From: Carnegiea gigantea
Lineage: Eukaryota; Streptophyta; Magnoliopsida; Caryophyllales; Cactaceae
Assembly: GCA_029747015.1 (NCBI GenBank)
Contig: JAKOGI010000141.1
Coordinates: 124,001 to 188,000 of the forward strand
Reading direction: 5' to 3'
DNA length: 64,000 bases
Position 1 is the first letter of the stretch; each line of letters starts with the position of its first letter. This document shows, piece by piece, positions 12,042 to 21,946 of the stretch. The translations under genes and the position numbers were made by a program. The notes below the pieces were generated by a model. That model made no database searches. It saw only the letters and a list, made by a program, of their open reading frames with translations, and was not told the origin of the DNA.

Positions 12042-12059
12042 ATATCTAAGACAGTCCAG
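12042..12059. repeat. target-site duplication, right copy (LINE)
   Basis: ATATCTAAGACAGTCCAG follows the LINE tail and pairs with 5424-5441 (15 of 18 identical). Confidence 0.7.
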
Positions 12060-12250
12060 TGATGAATCTTCTATACCATTCTTGGATTAGAAGAGGAATC
12101 ATGCTTATTTGTTGACATGTGATGCAATTCTTGATGTAGTTGAATATGTCTTCATTCATGCCCTTCCAATAGAATAAGAATGAACTTCTTTCGATGGTGG
12201 CATCTATTCAAGAGTGTCCAGAGGTGGGTGCAGTCATGGTTCCAGTTGAA
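12042..12250 (-). pseudogene. chromovirus-like Ty3/Gypsy integrase relic, N-terminal zinc-binding half
   Basis: Read leftward from about 12250, the minus strand encodes FYWKGMNEDIFNYIKNCITC, the HHCC zinc-binding module that opens Gypsy integrases, preceded by a degraded GHS..ATIERS block. It ends in FITGLS at the LINE junction, where the family has the loop before the catalytic core. The core resumes at 5441. Upstream polymerase is not recognisable beyond about 12290. Confidence 0.75.
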
Positions 12251-12760
12251 TAAAGTTTGTTTTAGTTAAGAATCTGGACTTGTCATCAATTTTCACTCAT
12301 TCGCAATTGGCCCGAAAAATATAATTTCAGCACTGATTAATACTGATAAATATTGATCGATATTGATAAACACTTATTAGCACTTATCAAAAATAAATTG
12401 CATATGATGAATTGAAAAGAACATGCCCTCTAATATTTTCTAGCACTCTTTTATACACATATGTCGGCTGTCATGGAAAAAGGTTGGACAATCAATCCAA
12501 AATTAAAATACAGTGAACACTAAAGGATGCTTAAAATCAAAGTTTTGTTGAATCATGACAAACTTATCCAACCATTCCAATGTCCCAACTCCCAACATTG
12601 TTTGAACATATCCTATTTTCCCAATCAATATATACATAGTATACAGAAGGAAAAATAACTAGTAAGAGAGAGCACAGGCTAAGTTAATAGCCAAATTGCG
12701 GATTTCAATTTTAAACTACGAGCCTCTTAAACATGAGACATCTCATACACCTGCCCCAAT
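12251..12760. other. gene-free, no recognisable element
   Basis: AT-rich spacer between the Gypsy relic and duplicated block A. Short GATAAATATTGATCGATATTGATAA-like repeats occur at about 12345-12385. Nothing else is supportable. Confidence 0.35.
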
Positions 12761-14574
12761 CTTAGTAAACCCTCAAATTGACAGGTTAAATTCGATCCAA
12801 AATTTGTTATGTTAAGATAATAAACATAATAGTTTTTCATTGTGATATGTTGATGGGATGCTATGCCCCATCATTTGATTTCCGTTTTACTTGATCCTTC
12901 TTATTAATAAGCTATTTATTATATTCCATCATATAAACAGACGTTACATATTTGTTGTTTCTACTTGCAAATGAGCACTAATAGCCTTTCCTTATTTGGG
13001 CTCAATTCTCATAAAACTAAACTATCATATACAAATTACAAAAACTATAATCTCAGCAAAATAGACTAATCATATGGCATGAAATAAATAATTTAGATTC
13101 ATAATGAAATCAATAAGAACAAGAAAAATACAAAAAAATAAGAATACACTAGCCAAACTTTATATCTATGTTTAAGTGAATATGCCTAAACATAGTTTAA
13201 ACGTATTACTAAATAGTAATCTAAATTATCATGTTATAATTTTTTTTCCAAAAACTTGTCTAATTGTCTTTTAATTGGCTGTCATTCTAGTCCTTAAGTA
13301 TGAAATTTAATCATATAATGAGAAGTTTTTCTATTTTTTATATTCTTTTAAGAAAATATAATTATCACATGTTTTTATAAACTACAAATAATTTCTAAGC
13401 AACAAATATGTTATGTTTTAGAATCAACTATTGAAAAATAGTTGAGAAAAATGCATCACACTCAAGACTGACTTGAAGCCCAAAAATCAAAAATACCCAA
13501 CTCAAAGTCTCCATGATCTGTATGTTACCCGAATCCAATATATCCGATCCATATTTTAGATCTCCCCAAAAGTGACAGGAAGGGATGGGAGTATGAGTAT
13601 GACCGAAATATGAAGAATCCAATTAAAATCTGCCCCATTTTGCACCCAAATGAATGATAAAAATGAATTTTAGCTAGAAATGAGTATTATGTTCAAAAAT
13701 GGGTATGTGCATGTGTATAAATTCCTTAAACTTTGTATCCAATTATGTAACTAATTTGCTATTAAAAGGCAACAAAAGTATGCTAAAATCCAATTCAAAT
13801 AATAGATATGGCCCTCTAATTATCTATTCTTTATAAGCTTTCCTTGATATCTTGGATTTTATCTTCATATTGTCTATGTTTTCGTTTCATTTGGTATAAT
13901 AAAATTTTACTTGGGATAATATTGGCTTCAAATATCAAATTCCATTTAAGTAGAATAACAAATTAATTTTTTCCCACTACTTTAGCTCTTATGAGTCTAA
14001 TTAGACTTGGTTTTTATTAATTTTCCTTAAAATTGCTAGTCAAATATATTGTGTACGTATGCCAATATTGGTTGAACTAGGCTTTAAACTTGTGCTACGC
14101 ACGATTCGTTTTAAAATTTTAGCTCAAATATTTTTAGAAATATTATAATTAGTTTTATAATTTTAATTTTTAGAAAGAATAATATTAACATATCTATAAT
14201 TTATTTCATTTTTTCCTTCATTGAAGTAGTTGAAAAGATACTATTCATTATGATGACTTTAAATCACATATTGTTTAAATTTTTATTTTTAAATAAAATC
14301 TTAATAAATGCTTCAGATGACACGTGTCATGACCGCAGCGTTTGGACTCACTTTTATATATATACTAGTGGCTTAGAAGGAATGTTGTGATAAGACATGG
14401 TAAAGGCCTTAGGTTTAAGATTATTGGTTATAGAGCGAGTAACCATGGGATGAGTGGAGGTCTCAGGATGACGGAAATAAGATGGTGCATCAGAGCTGGA
14501 GGATTTGGTGGACTTAGAGAGCGCGACTCACCAAGATTAGTTTGAGAGCTTACAAAAGTAGCTTTGTCATAATT

Positions 14575-15695
14575 CCTTTATATTTGATGCATTTTATGTT
14601 ACCCAAGTCTCTTATTCTCTGCTCCCTAACCGTTGCTAGCCTAAATACCTCATTATCACCTTTCTTGATCTCAAGTCTCTAGTATAACCTTTCATAGGCA
14701 ATGTTCTTAGCCACAATGATGGCTTTCTATGCTACCTCCTCAGCACCCTAGTACCTACCTTTATTAATCACTTTCTCTTCTTTGGCTTTATTATTGATTA
14801 TAACTACATGTGCTTCTTCTTTCTCTTTGACCTTCTCATTCCACCACCAAGCTCCTTTTATTCTGCCTCTACCTCCTCTAGATGTACCCATGATATCCCA
14901 ATCCGATGTCTAAATGCACTCTGTTATTGCTTTCTACATTCGGTCTGCATCATCTACTTGTCACAAACTCCATTCTGTTTCAACCTTCTTCAATAACTTT
15001 GTTGCATTCTCCTTAGTAAGATTTCACCATTTAACTTTAGGATCCCCAACACGCCTTTTTTGCCCCATCAAACTTCTAATCTCTACATCCATCACCAATA
15101 ATATGTGTTGTGTCCCCAGATATTTACTTGGTATAACTTTGCAATCTTTACACATCCTTCTATTATCCACTTTAATTAGAAAGCAGTCATTTTGAATTTT
15201 TGCAGTGCCACTCTCAAAGGTCAGTAAGTGGTCCTCCTTCTTTTTAAAAAAGGAGTTTACAATCATCAATTTATATGCAACGACAAAGTCTAGGATTGAG
15301 CCCCCTTCATTGTTTCTTTCCCCCATAACCGAAACCTCAGTGGATCGTATTGTACCCATCCATTGTCGTTCCAATATGCCCATTAAAATCTCCTCTTATG
15401 AAAAGCTTCTTGCTCTGATGTATACCCTAACTAACCATATCCAACTGCTTCTAAAATTGCTTCTTAATATCATCTGTCAAACCTATCTGAGGAGTATAAA
15501 CACTAACCACATTGACGATTTCTGCCCCACCACTAACTTAATAGTAATAATGCAGCCACTCTTATGCCTCCCCTCGACAACTTGATCAGCTAACTCCTTA
15601 TTGACCAAAATACCAACTCCATACCAACTACAGAGAAAGGCTTCTATCCAAATATCCCCGTTCCTTAAAAATCGTAGTCATTCTTTAGTTACATA
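14575..15695 (-). pseudogene. RTE-clade LINE fragment (endonuclease to start of RT)
   Basis: Read leftward on the minus strand: around 15650-15400, ILVNKELADQVVEG (endonuclease middle); then 15383-15024 with GERNNEGGSILDFVVAYKL, LLTFESGTAKIQNDCFL and CKDCKVIPSKYLGTQHILL, the well-known C-terminal endonuclease blocks of plant RTE-type LINEs; then degraded helix-rich sequence to about 14575 (AYERLY.RLEIKKGDNEVF). The catalytic SQIDF-type motif reads AKIQND, so it is altered. The fragment lies within the Helitron and in its orientation, so it was either captured by it or inserted into it. There is no reverse transcriptase core. Confidence 0.8.
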
Positions 15696-16161
15696 GGGTT
15701 ATACCCTTACGATGCAAGGGTGTTAGCTAAATAATTTTTTAATATATTATTAAGAGAACACATTTTTTTATAAAAAAGTGCCAACAATAAATTGATGTAT
15801 TATATTATTTTGTTGATGTAAAAGTAAAATGAGTCCCCTTTAGTTTTTTCCCTACTAATAACGTTTTTTTATTCTTAATTAATATCTAACTCACATTTTT
15901 TGTTGTATTTGCATCATTAAATCATATATGTTTTATGATTAACTTTTATTATTGAATAATAGGAATGTATGTAAGAAGTTACCTCATTAAATAGAATTAA
16001 TATTGTATTAAATTTACATTCATCCTACATAGCCTTTTCTTTTATTTTAAATCTCATGTGGCATCCTATGTTGCATTTAAGTATCTCACATGGCTATTCA
16101 CTCCTATGTGGCATCCTACATGGCAAGTTTACGTGTTGCTCATACATTAGTTCAATCCAAC

Positions 16162-16166
<5 letters not shown>

Positions 16167-16224
<58 letters not shown>
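16167..16224. repeat. (AT)29 microsatellite
   Basis: Fifty-eight bases of uninterrupted AT dinucleotide, lying directly inside the 5' end of the Helitron (on the minus strand). Confidence 0.95.
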
Positions 16225-16227
<3 letters not shown>

Positions 16228-16550
16228 ATTTTGACATATTTAAATATAGCCTATTTCAGTAACAAACGCCAAAAAATACTAATGATAAACTCAATGGGAC
16301 ATGCCTTATATACCCAACAAGCCATAGACTCAAAAAATTCAATGGGATATAAGTATGCCTATGATTACGGATTACCCAAGATCCAACGGATATGAAATAT
16401 ACGTAATTATTAAAAACACAATGAATGTAGAGATAAGCATAGGTATGATTACCTTTGTTTTTTTTTTTTTTAAAGTACGAATATAATTTTAAAAAATAGG
16501 TGTAGTTGCGAGTATGGCTCAACCCATTGACATATCTTTAATGGGATAGT

Positions 16551-17166
16551 TAGGGGTGAGTGGTTCTAGATACCCGTCAAAAAAAATTGGGAACCAGAAT
16601 CAAACTGGTCAAACATGTTCCTAACTTTTGGGAACCAAAACCAGAACCTTAGGTTCCGATTCCAATTTCAGGGTACCTACCATGCCTAATATTCAAATTT
16701 TAGGACCTAATAAATTAATTTTTCTTACTTATTTCGAGGGAAGAGGGGATGTTTGATCTTTCCCTATCTTCATCTTCTATCTTTAGATAAAAAAGCTAGT
16801 TAATTTATTAAGTTTGTATTTTTTTTAACTTAATTACTTCAAAAATATTGCGATTTATTCTTCAATTAGTAGTAGAAGACTAACAGATATTGCGATAAAT
16901 TCGCTATTTAGAGAGTCAATTTTTGTAAGGAAAAAAAATCAAATAGGAAAAGAATATGAAAACAAAAGAAAAAATAGTTAAAAATTAAAAAATTATTCTT
17001 TTTTCTCTCTAACCAGATTCCAGGTTCCGATTCCTGGTATTTTTTTTAGAACCAAAACCGAAACCAATTAGATCGATTTTTTTTTTTTTTAGAAACCAAA
17101 ACTGGAATCATTTGATCGATTTCGAACAGGTTCTATGGTACCAAGAACCTTGGTCGATCACCTCTA
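16551..17166. mobile_element. hAT-like non-autonomous element, 616 bp
   Basis: It begins TAGGGGTGAGTGGTTC and ends with the complement of TAGAGGTGATCGACC, an imperfect terminal inverted repeat of the TAGGG type common to plant hAT elements. GGTTCC/GGAACC-rich subterminal sequence occurs at both ends. I could not find a convincing 8-bp target duplication. It is absent from block B, which agrees with an insertion. It has no coding capacity. Confidence 0.5.
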
Positions 17167-17254
17167 TCCATAACACATTCTACCTTTTTTTTTTTTTTGG
17201 TGGATTCTAAAAATTTATAAAAGAGAGCTTTTCTCTAGGTGCATGTGTTCAACC

Positions 17255-17951
17255 ATGACCATAGGGATGATTTCTCTGCAAATTTCCTCTTTCGAATGCA
17301 TTCACTGGTCCCAGTTCTGCTATTCTGCCTCTGCAATAGCAACACTGGCAACAACAGCAACACCACCAACAACAACAAGGGAAGGGCTAGTTTCTAGTGC
17401 AGCCGATTCTCTCTCCAACCTGGCGAATTTCTTTGTGGATTCATTTGAATTCTCCAAGAAACATGCCCTCTCCACTTCCACCAACCTCACCAAAGTAAGG
17501 CAATCTCAAGGAGTACGTCACCCAGGTCTGTGCCCCCAATTTATGTTGAAAGACTTATTTAATTCTTAGCTTCCTCAAGCAAAAAGGTTTCCCAAATTAA
17601 AAATCCTGCTCCTTCCTTCCCCCTAATCCTGACATGTGGAATCGAAGAAAACCTAGAAGCTAAGATGAATCATTTTCTCGAACTGGGCATTTCTGTTTCT
17701 GATTTTGCTGACATTATTTCATCCCAACCTAAAATTTTGGATTGCGGGATGAATTCAAGTGTCTGCCCTACAATTGAAGCTTTGAGGGAAGCTGTGGGTA
17801 GTAACGAGAATATGGTTCGAGTCATCAAGAAATTCAAACTGAAATCTTTGTGGGAAGTTTCTAAGCATCTTAGTCTTAATTTATCCTTGTTACGAGCTTG
17901 GAAACCAACATGTTTGTAATGTATCCCAGTTGCAAGCTCTGAGCATCCCAT
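17255..17951 (+). pseudogene. truncated mTERF-family pseudogene
   Basis: This is a paralogue of the intact gene at 21947. The N-terminal part starts at ATG 17255 and keeps the Ala/Thr/Pro-rich tract and SFEFSKKHALSTSTNLTK. The frame is lost after about 17510, with a stop at 17567-17569. Similarity resumes at about 17660 (NHFLELGISVSDFADIIS, IEALREAVGSNENMVRVIKK) and ends at about 17951, at the equivalent of residue 230 of 432. The C-terminal half is missing, and a MITE-like element begins about ten bases later. An organellar nucleic-acid-binding role is known for the family, but this copy cannot encode it. Confidence 0.85.
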
Positions 17952-17961
17952 TTAAATGTGA

Positions 17962-18452
17962 TACATTAGAGAATTCCCAGCCATAGTTCTATTTTTGAGA
18001 ACTCAAGCTTGCACATCATCAAAAGTTCCAAATTTTGGAACTTGCATTTCATGGCTTCCTCAACCCATGGAACTCCACTTTGAGTCACCCAATAAAAATA
18101 TTTATCATGGATCCACTCATAACACATAATTCTTTTTTTAATCATTAAAATATCATATATTAATTCTAAAACGAAGAAAAAAGCAAAAATATAATTAAAA
18201 ACAAAAATTTGTTGTCATGGACCCACTTATAACACACAATTCTTTTTTTAATCATATAAATATCATATATAATCTTTAAAAAAAAGAAAAAAGGAAAAAT
18301 ATAATTAAAAACAAAAATTTGTTACCCGCAAGGTGGAACTCTGCCCAGTTCCACCACATGTGGCATTTGTGTAACAATGCAATGGGCATGCGACATGTGG
18401 TGTGATGGGGCACGCATTCAAGTTTTGCGTCCCTGGTTGCAACTGCTCTTAT
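17962..18452. mobile_element. MITE-like element with internal 110-bp duplication
   Basis: Its ends form an imperfect inverted repeat (TTAGAGAATTCCCAGCC against the complement TAAGAGCAGTTGCAACC). Two tandem copies of about 110 bp lie inside, at 18105-18214 and 18215-18323, each starting TCATGGA(T/C)CCAC and ending AAACAAAAATTTGTT. It resembles the element at 23831-24191 in its AACACACAA(C/T) and A-rich middle. It occupies the junction between blocks A and B, right after the truncated pseudogene. Confidence 0.5.
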
Positions 18453-19255
18453 ACATACCATCTCAAATCTGAAAGACCCTCAAATTAGGAGGTCAAATGC
18501 GACCCAAAATTCATTACGTCACTAAATGCTATATCCCTATAATTTGATTTTCATTTTACTTGTTCCTTCTAAATAGTAAAAGTCATTCGGTATATTGTAT
18601 GGACTAAAAAGATGTTACATAGTTGTTGTCTCCCACATGTAAGGCATCCCACAATAGTCTTTCCCTTTTCTTTTTTTTGGGGGCTCAATTCTCATAAAAA
18701 TAATTAAATAAAACTATCTTATATAAACTATCAAAAATATAATTTCAGCAAAGTAGGCTAATAATTGCATGGCAAGAAATAAATAATTTATATTCTAAAT
18801 GAAGTCAACAAGAACAAGAAAAATATTAAAAATGCACTAGTCAAACCTTTATATTTATGTTGAAATGAATGCCTAAACATAGTTTAAATATATTATTAAA
18901 CACTTACCTAAGTTATCAATGTTATAATTTTTTAAAATTTGTTTAAGTCTCTTTTATTTGGTTCTAACTCTAACTAATCTTTAACTACAACATTAATCAT
19001 ATAATAAAAACTGTTGATATTTTTAATATTTTTTAGGCAAATGTAATTACTCTATATTTTTGCAAACTACGAACAATTTCTAAGTAACCAACATATTGTG
19101 TTTTTAGAATTAATAATAGGGTTACAGTCTTTGGGCTAAGTCGAAGTCCGAAAAATCGAAATAAACCTTATCTATATTTTTACCGAACTCAAAATCCCCT
19201 TGACATGTATTTACCTTGAATCCAATACATCTAACTCATACTTTAGTGCTCCCCC

Positions 19256-19548
19256 GAAAATGACACAAAAGCAAGGAGGGAAAAGAGTGTAACCAAATCC
19301 CGAAAAACTTGGTTAAAGTTCGTTTCATTTAGCACCCAAATGAGTGTTGATGATGTGTTTTAGGTTGGTATGAGTATAAGCATGTGTATTATTTTCGAAA
19401 ATGACACGAAAATGACATGAAAGCAAGGAGGGAAAAGAGTGTAACCAAATCCCAAAAAACTTGATTAAAGTTCGTTTCATTTAGCACCCAAATGAGCGTT
19501 GAAGATGTGTTTTAGGTTGGTATGAGTATAAGCATGTGTATTATTTTT
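19256..19548. repeat. tandem duplication, 152-bp period
   Basis: Two adjacent copies start at 19256 and 19408 (GAAAATGACAC/TG, AAAGCAAGGAGGG, CATTTAGCACCCAAATGAG). They are almost identical, so this duplication is much younger than the block duplication. Block A has one copy. Confidence 0.85.
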
Positions 19549-19822
19549 GAAAATGAATGTGAGTTTTAGGGTATTAGTATACATTCCTTAAATCCTGTAC
19601 TCTATTATGTAACCAATTTGTTAGTAAAAGGCAATAAAAAATACTAAAATTCAATTCAAATAGCAAAGATGACACTTTAATTGTAAGTATTTATAAGCTA
19701 TGCTCTATATGTTGGATTCTATCCTTGGATTTTCTATTTTTTCGTATTATACTTTGATGAAATTGGCCGTAGATATCATATTCCACTTACATAGAGATGA
19801 TAAATTATTTTCCCCCCTATGA

Positions 19823-20559
19823 TTATGTTTGGAGTTTGAGGAGAAAAGGAGATGGAAAGGAGGTTAATTAAGCGGTTTACCCTTGTTTGGAAAAAAAGAC
19901 TGGAGAGAGAGGGTAAAATTTTCATTCTCACTAACCTAATCCCTCTAAATTGAGGGGAAATGGAAGGGAAGAGAAGGGATGGTATTGTATTATTCTCCTC
20001 TTACCCTCCTCTCTTTTAGTCCAAAGATCATAATATTTAATTAATCTTTATTGCCTTCCCGTTTGAATCCAAACAAAATGACAGTAATTCTAATATAGAT
20101 ATCTATGTACCATACTCAGGTACATACCTATATAAGGGGTATCATATAATTTGGCCAAACCCCTATTTCATTTTCCTCAATCCAACAAGCATTTTCGTAA
20201 TTCTCCAATCCAACCAAAAAAAGATACATTGCAACGAACAAAAGGCATAGTACAGACAAGAAAATATACACTATAGACAAGAAAAATATATTACAAGAAA
20301 CAAAGGATACACTACAAAAAGGAAAAAGTACACTGTAGAACAGAAAAGATACACTACTGCGGAAAAAAAATGATACACTATAATATATCGAACGCGCATC
20401 CACTACACAACTCCAGAGTGTGTACCATACTAGATACATACGTTTGTATTTAAGAGAAACAAAGTAACATCTTTTCCTTCTCTTCCCTTCCCCTCCCCTT
20501 CATTTCCCTCCCATTCATTGGTCCCTCATCTCCTCCCCATCTTATATCCAAATAGTTTG
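19823..20559. mobile_element. TIR transposon/MITE, 737 bp, with TATGA duplication
   Basis: The left end TTATGTTTGGAG and the right end (complement CTATTTGGATAT) form a short imperfect inverted repeat, followed inward by purine-rich GAGGAGAAAAGGAG on one side and its pyrimidine counterpart on the other. TATGA occurs on both sides (19818-19822 and 20560-20564). Block A lacks the element at the matching site. It encodes nothing recognisable. Confidence 0.55.
20215..20385. repeat. degenerate GATACACTA minisatellite
   Basis: About eight diverged units of roughly 20 bases containing (A/T)ACACTA after an A-rich run, such as AGATACACTACT and GGATACACTACA. It is flanked by GTACCATACT..GTACATAC-type motifs at about 20107 and 20424. 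It lies inside the 737-bp element. Confidence 0.6.
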
Positions 20560-20829
20560 TATGACTTTAGTTGTTATAAGTCTAATTAAGCTTGATTTTG
20601 TTATTGCTGCTTAAAATTGCTAATCAAATATAGCCTGTACATTAATATAGGTGGAATATGGATGACACATTCAAATACAACATGTTTTAGTAGTAACACA
20701 TAAGTTTAAAAGAACATGTCTTATGTACCCGACGACCCATAAACTAGAAAAATATAAACGAGTTTAAGAATGAATATAATTATCTGAAGGCCAGTGAATA
20801 TTGATATAAATATGGTTATGATTTTAAAA

Positions 20830-21135
20830 AAGGATTTTTGGAATACAATAATTTAATCTTTGGGGTGGTGGAAACCAATGATCCGATGTTAAAAAATAGC
20901 TCCTAACCATCTAAAATTTGAGGGTATTTATTTGTAATAGTGCATGGGCCATTTTAGATTGCATTTTTCAGACAATTTTAGACTTTAAAATAAATATAAA
21001 ATACTTTTTAGGTTCGAATAATTAATTTTAACCACCTCAGATTCAAAAAACTTATTACATTTCACAAACCATTGAAAAACTGGACATATGGCTCAAACCG
21101 CCTCACGTCATCCCATGATGGACAGGTCTTTAGGG
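20830..21135. other. gene-free upstream DNA of the mTERF gene
   Basis: AT-rich, with no recognisable element or gene. Confidence 0.35.
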
Positions 21136-21260
21136 CATCCGCAGTCCCACTACACGCGTGTCAAAGCCGGGACCCGCGTGTGACACGCGTCGTCCTCAGC
21201 CCAGGACACGCTGCCATGAACGGGGGACAGAACCGGGAGCCGTTCCGTCCCGGGTTTCAT
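21136..21260. repeat. GC-rich patch of MITE type
   Basis: A sharply GC-rich 110-base stretch beginning GGGCATCCGCAGTCCCAC, a phrase typical of a common plant MITE terminus, with palindromic ACACGCGT/ACGCGTGT words. A matching right terminus was not identified. Confidence 0.35.
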
Positions 21261-21349
21261 TTTTTTTTTTGTCTTTTATGGAATCAAAACACAGCTTTTT
21301 CATGTACGGTGTAAATGGTGCTATGAGTTTTGGTGGACCGGTCCCCCAA

Positions 21350-21520
21350 AAAAAAAGAAAAAGTTGGGCAAAAAGAAAGCAATAAGAACATATTCGTCCA
21401 TTCTTTTTCACTTATTGGGCAAAAAGAAAAAGTTGGGCAAAAAGAAAAAGTCGGGCAAATGTAATAAAAAGTTAGGCAAAAAGAAAAAGCTGGAAAAATG
21501 TACTAAAAAGCTGGACAAAT
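21350..21520. repeat. AAAAAG(T/C)TGGGCAAAAAG minisatellite
   Basis: Units of about 18 bases built from GTTGGGCAAAAAGAAAAA are repeated with decay in two patches. Translated they give a spurious Lys-rich peptide. Confidence 0.7.
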
Positions 21521-21946
21521 GGTACTTTCAATCATTTTTTTTTTTTTTTTTCACTTGTTGGAAAACAAACACAAAAAAAATAACAAGGAAAACTAAAATC
21601 AATTTATAAATTTTATGTCAATAAAATAAATATTTCTTATTCTTCAAAAATAAAAACATTCACACATGTTACAAAAGTTAAAATATAAACACAATATAAA
21701 GAATAAAAAGTAATAAATTAAGTTCAAATTGTTAGTTTCATAATAATTAATTATCCTGAAATAAGTTTGAGTGGCTGAAAAATTCAATAGAATATAAATG
21801 AAACTATACTGACACAGCAAGCCTGACTTTCAAAAAATGACTTTCAAAAAATGAAACTCCGGCTGAGTATAACCTTGATCACATGAGACATTCTCTCTCT
21901 TAGGGTTCTTTCAAATTCTGGGCCACGTCCGCTTCTCGCTTCGGCC

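Larger units (their letters stand above)
14077..16226 (-). mobile_element. Helitron, 2150 bp, non-autonomous
   Basis: In minus orientation the element starts TC (complement of GA at 16225-16226) and ends CTAG (complement at 14077-14080). The 3' end is preceded by a small hairpin, GTGC-TAC-GCAC at about 14091-14101. It sits between A (14076) and T (16227) without target duplication, the hallmark of Helitrons. Block B has the uninterrupted site, reading GGTGGAATATGG where block A reads GGTTGA-A|T-ATTT around the element. No Rep/helicase is present. Inside are a LINE fragment on the same strand and an AT microsatellite at the 5' end. Confidence 0.75.
12760..17955 (+). repeat. duplicated mTERF locus, block A
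   Basis: From about 12760 (ACCCTCAAATTGACAGG) this matches block B from about 18478 (ACCCTCAAATTAGGAGG) in the same orientation. Clear collinear stretches include GGGCTCAATTCTCATAAAA, GCACTAG(T/C)CAAAC and GCCTAAACATAGTTTAAA. Similarity is patchy, with many small indels, so the duplication is old. Block A ends in the mTERF pseudogene and block B in the intact gene, so the unit was upstream DNA plus gene. Block A has since gained the Helitron and a hAT-like element. Confidence 0.75.

Noticed and set aside
16551..17166. 8-bp target duplication for the TAGGGGTGAG element
   Set aside because: The flanks GGGATAGT and TCCATAAC do not match, so the superfamily call rests on termini alone.
20128..20439. 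103-codon hydrophobic minus-strand ORF that looks like a membrane protein
   Set aside because: It is the complement of the A-rich GATACACTA minisatellite; Phe/Leu/Val content is a composition artefact.
21364..21609. Lys-rich 81-codon ORF
   Set aside because: Translation of the GTTGGGCAAAAAG minisatellite; no start context or conservation signal.
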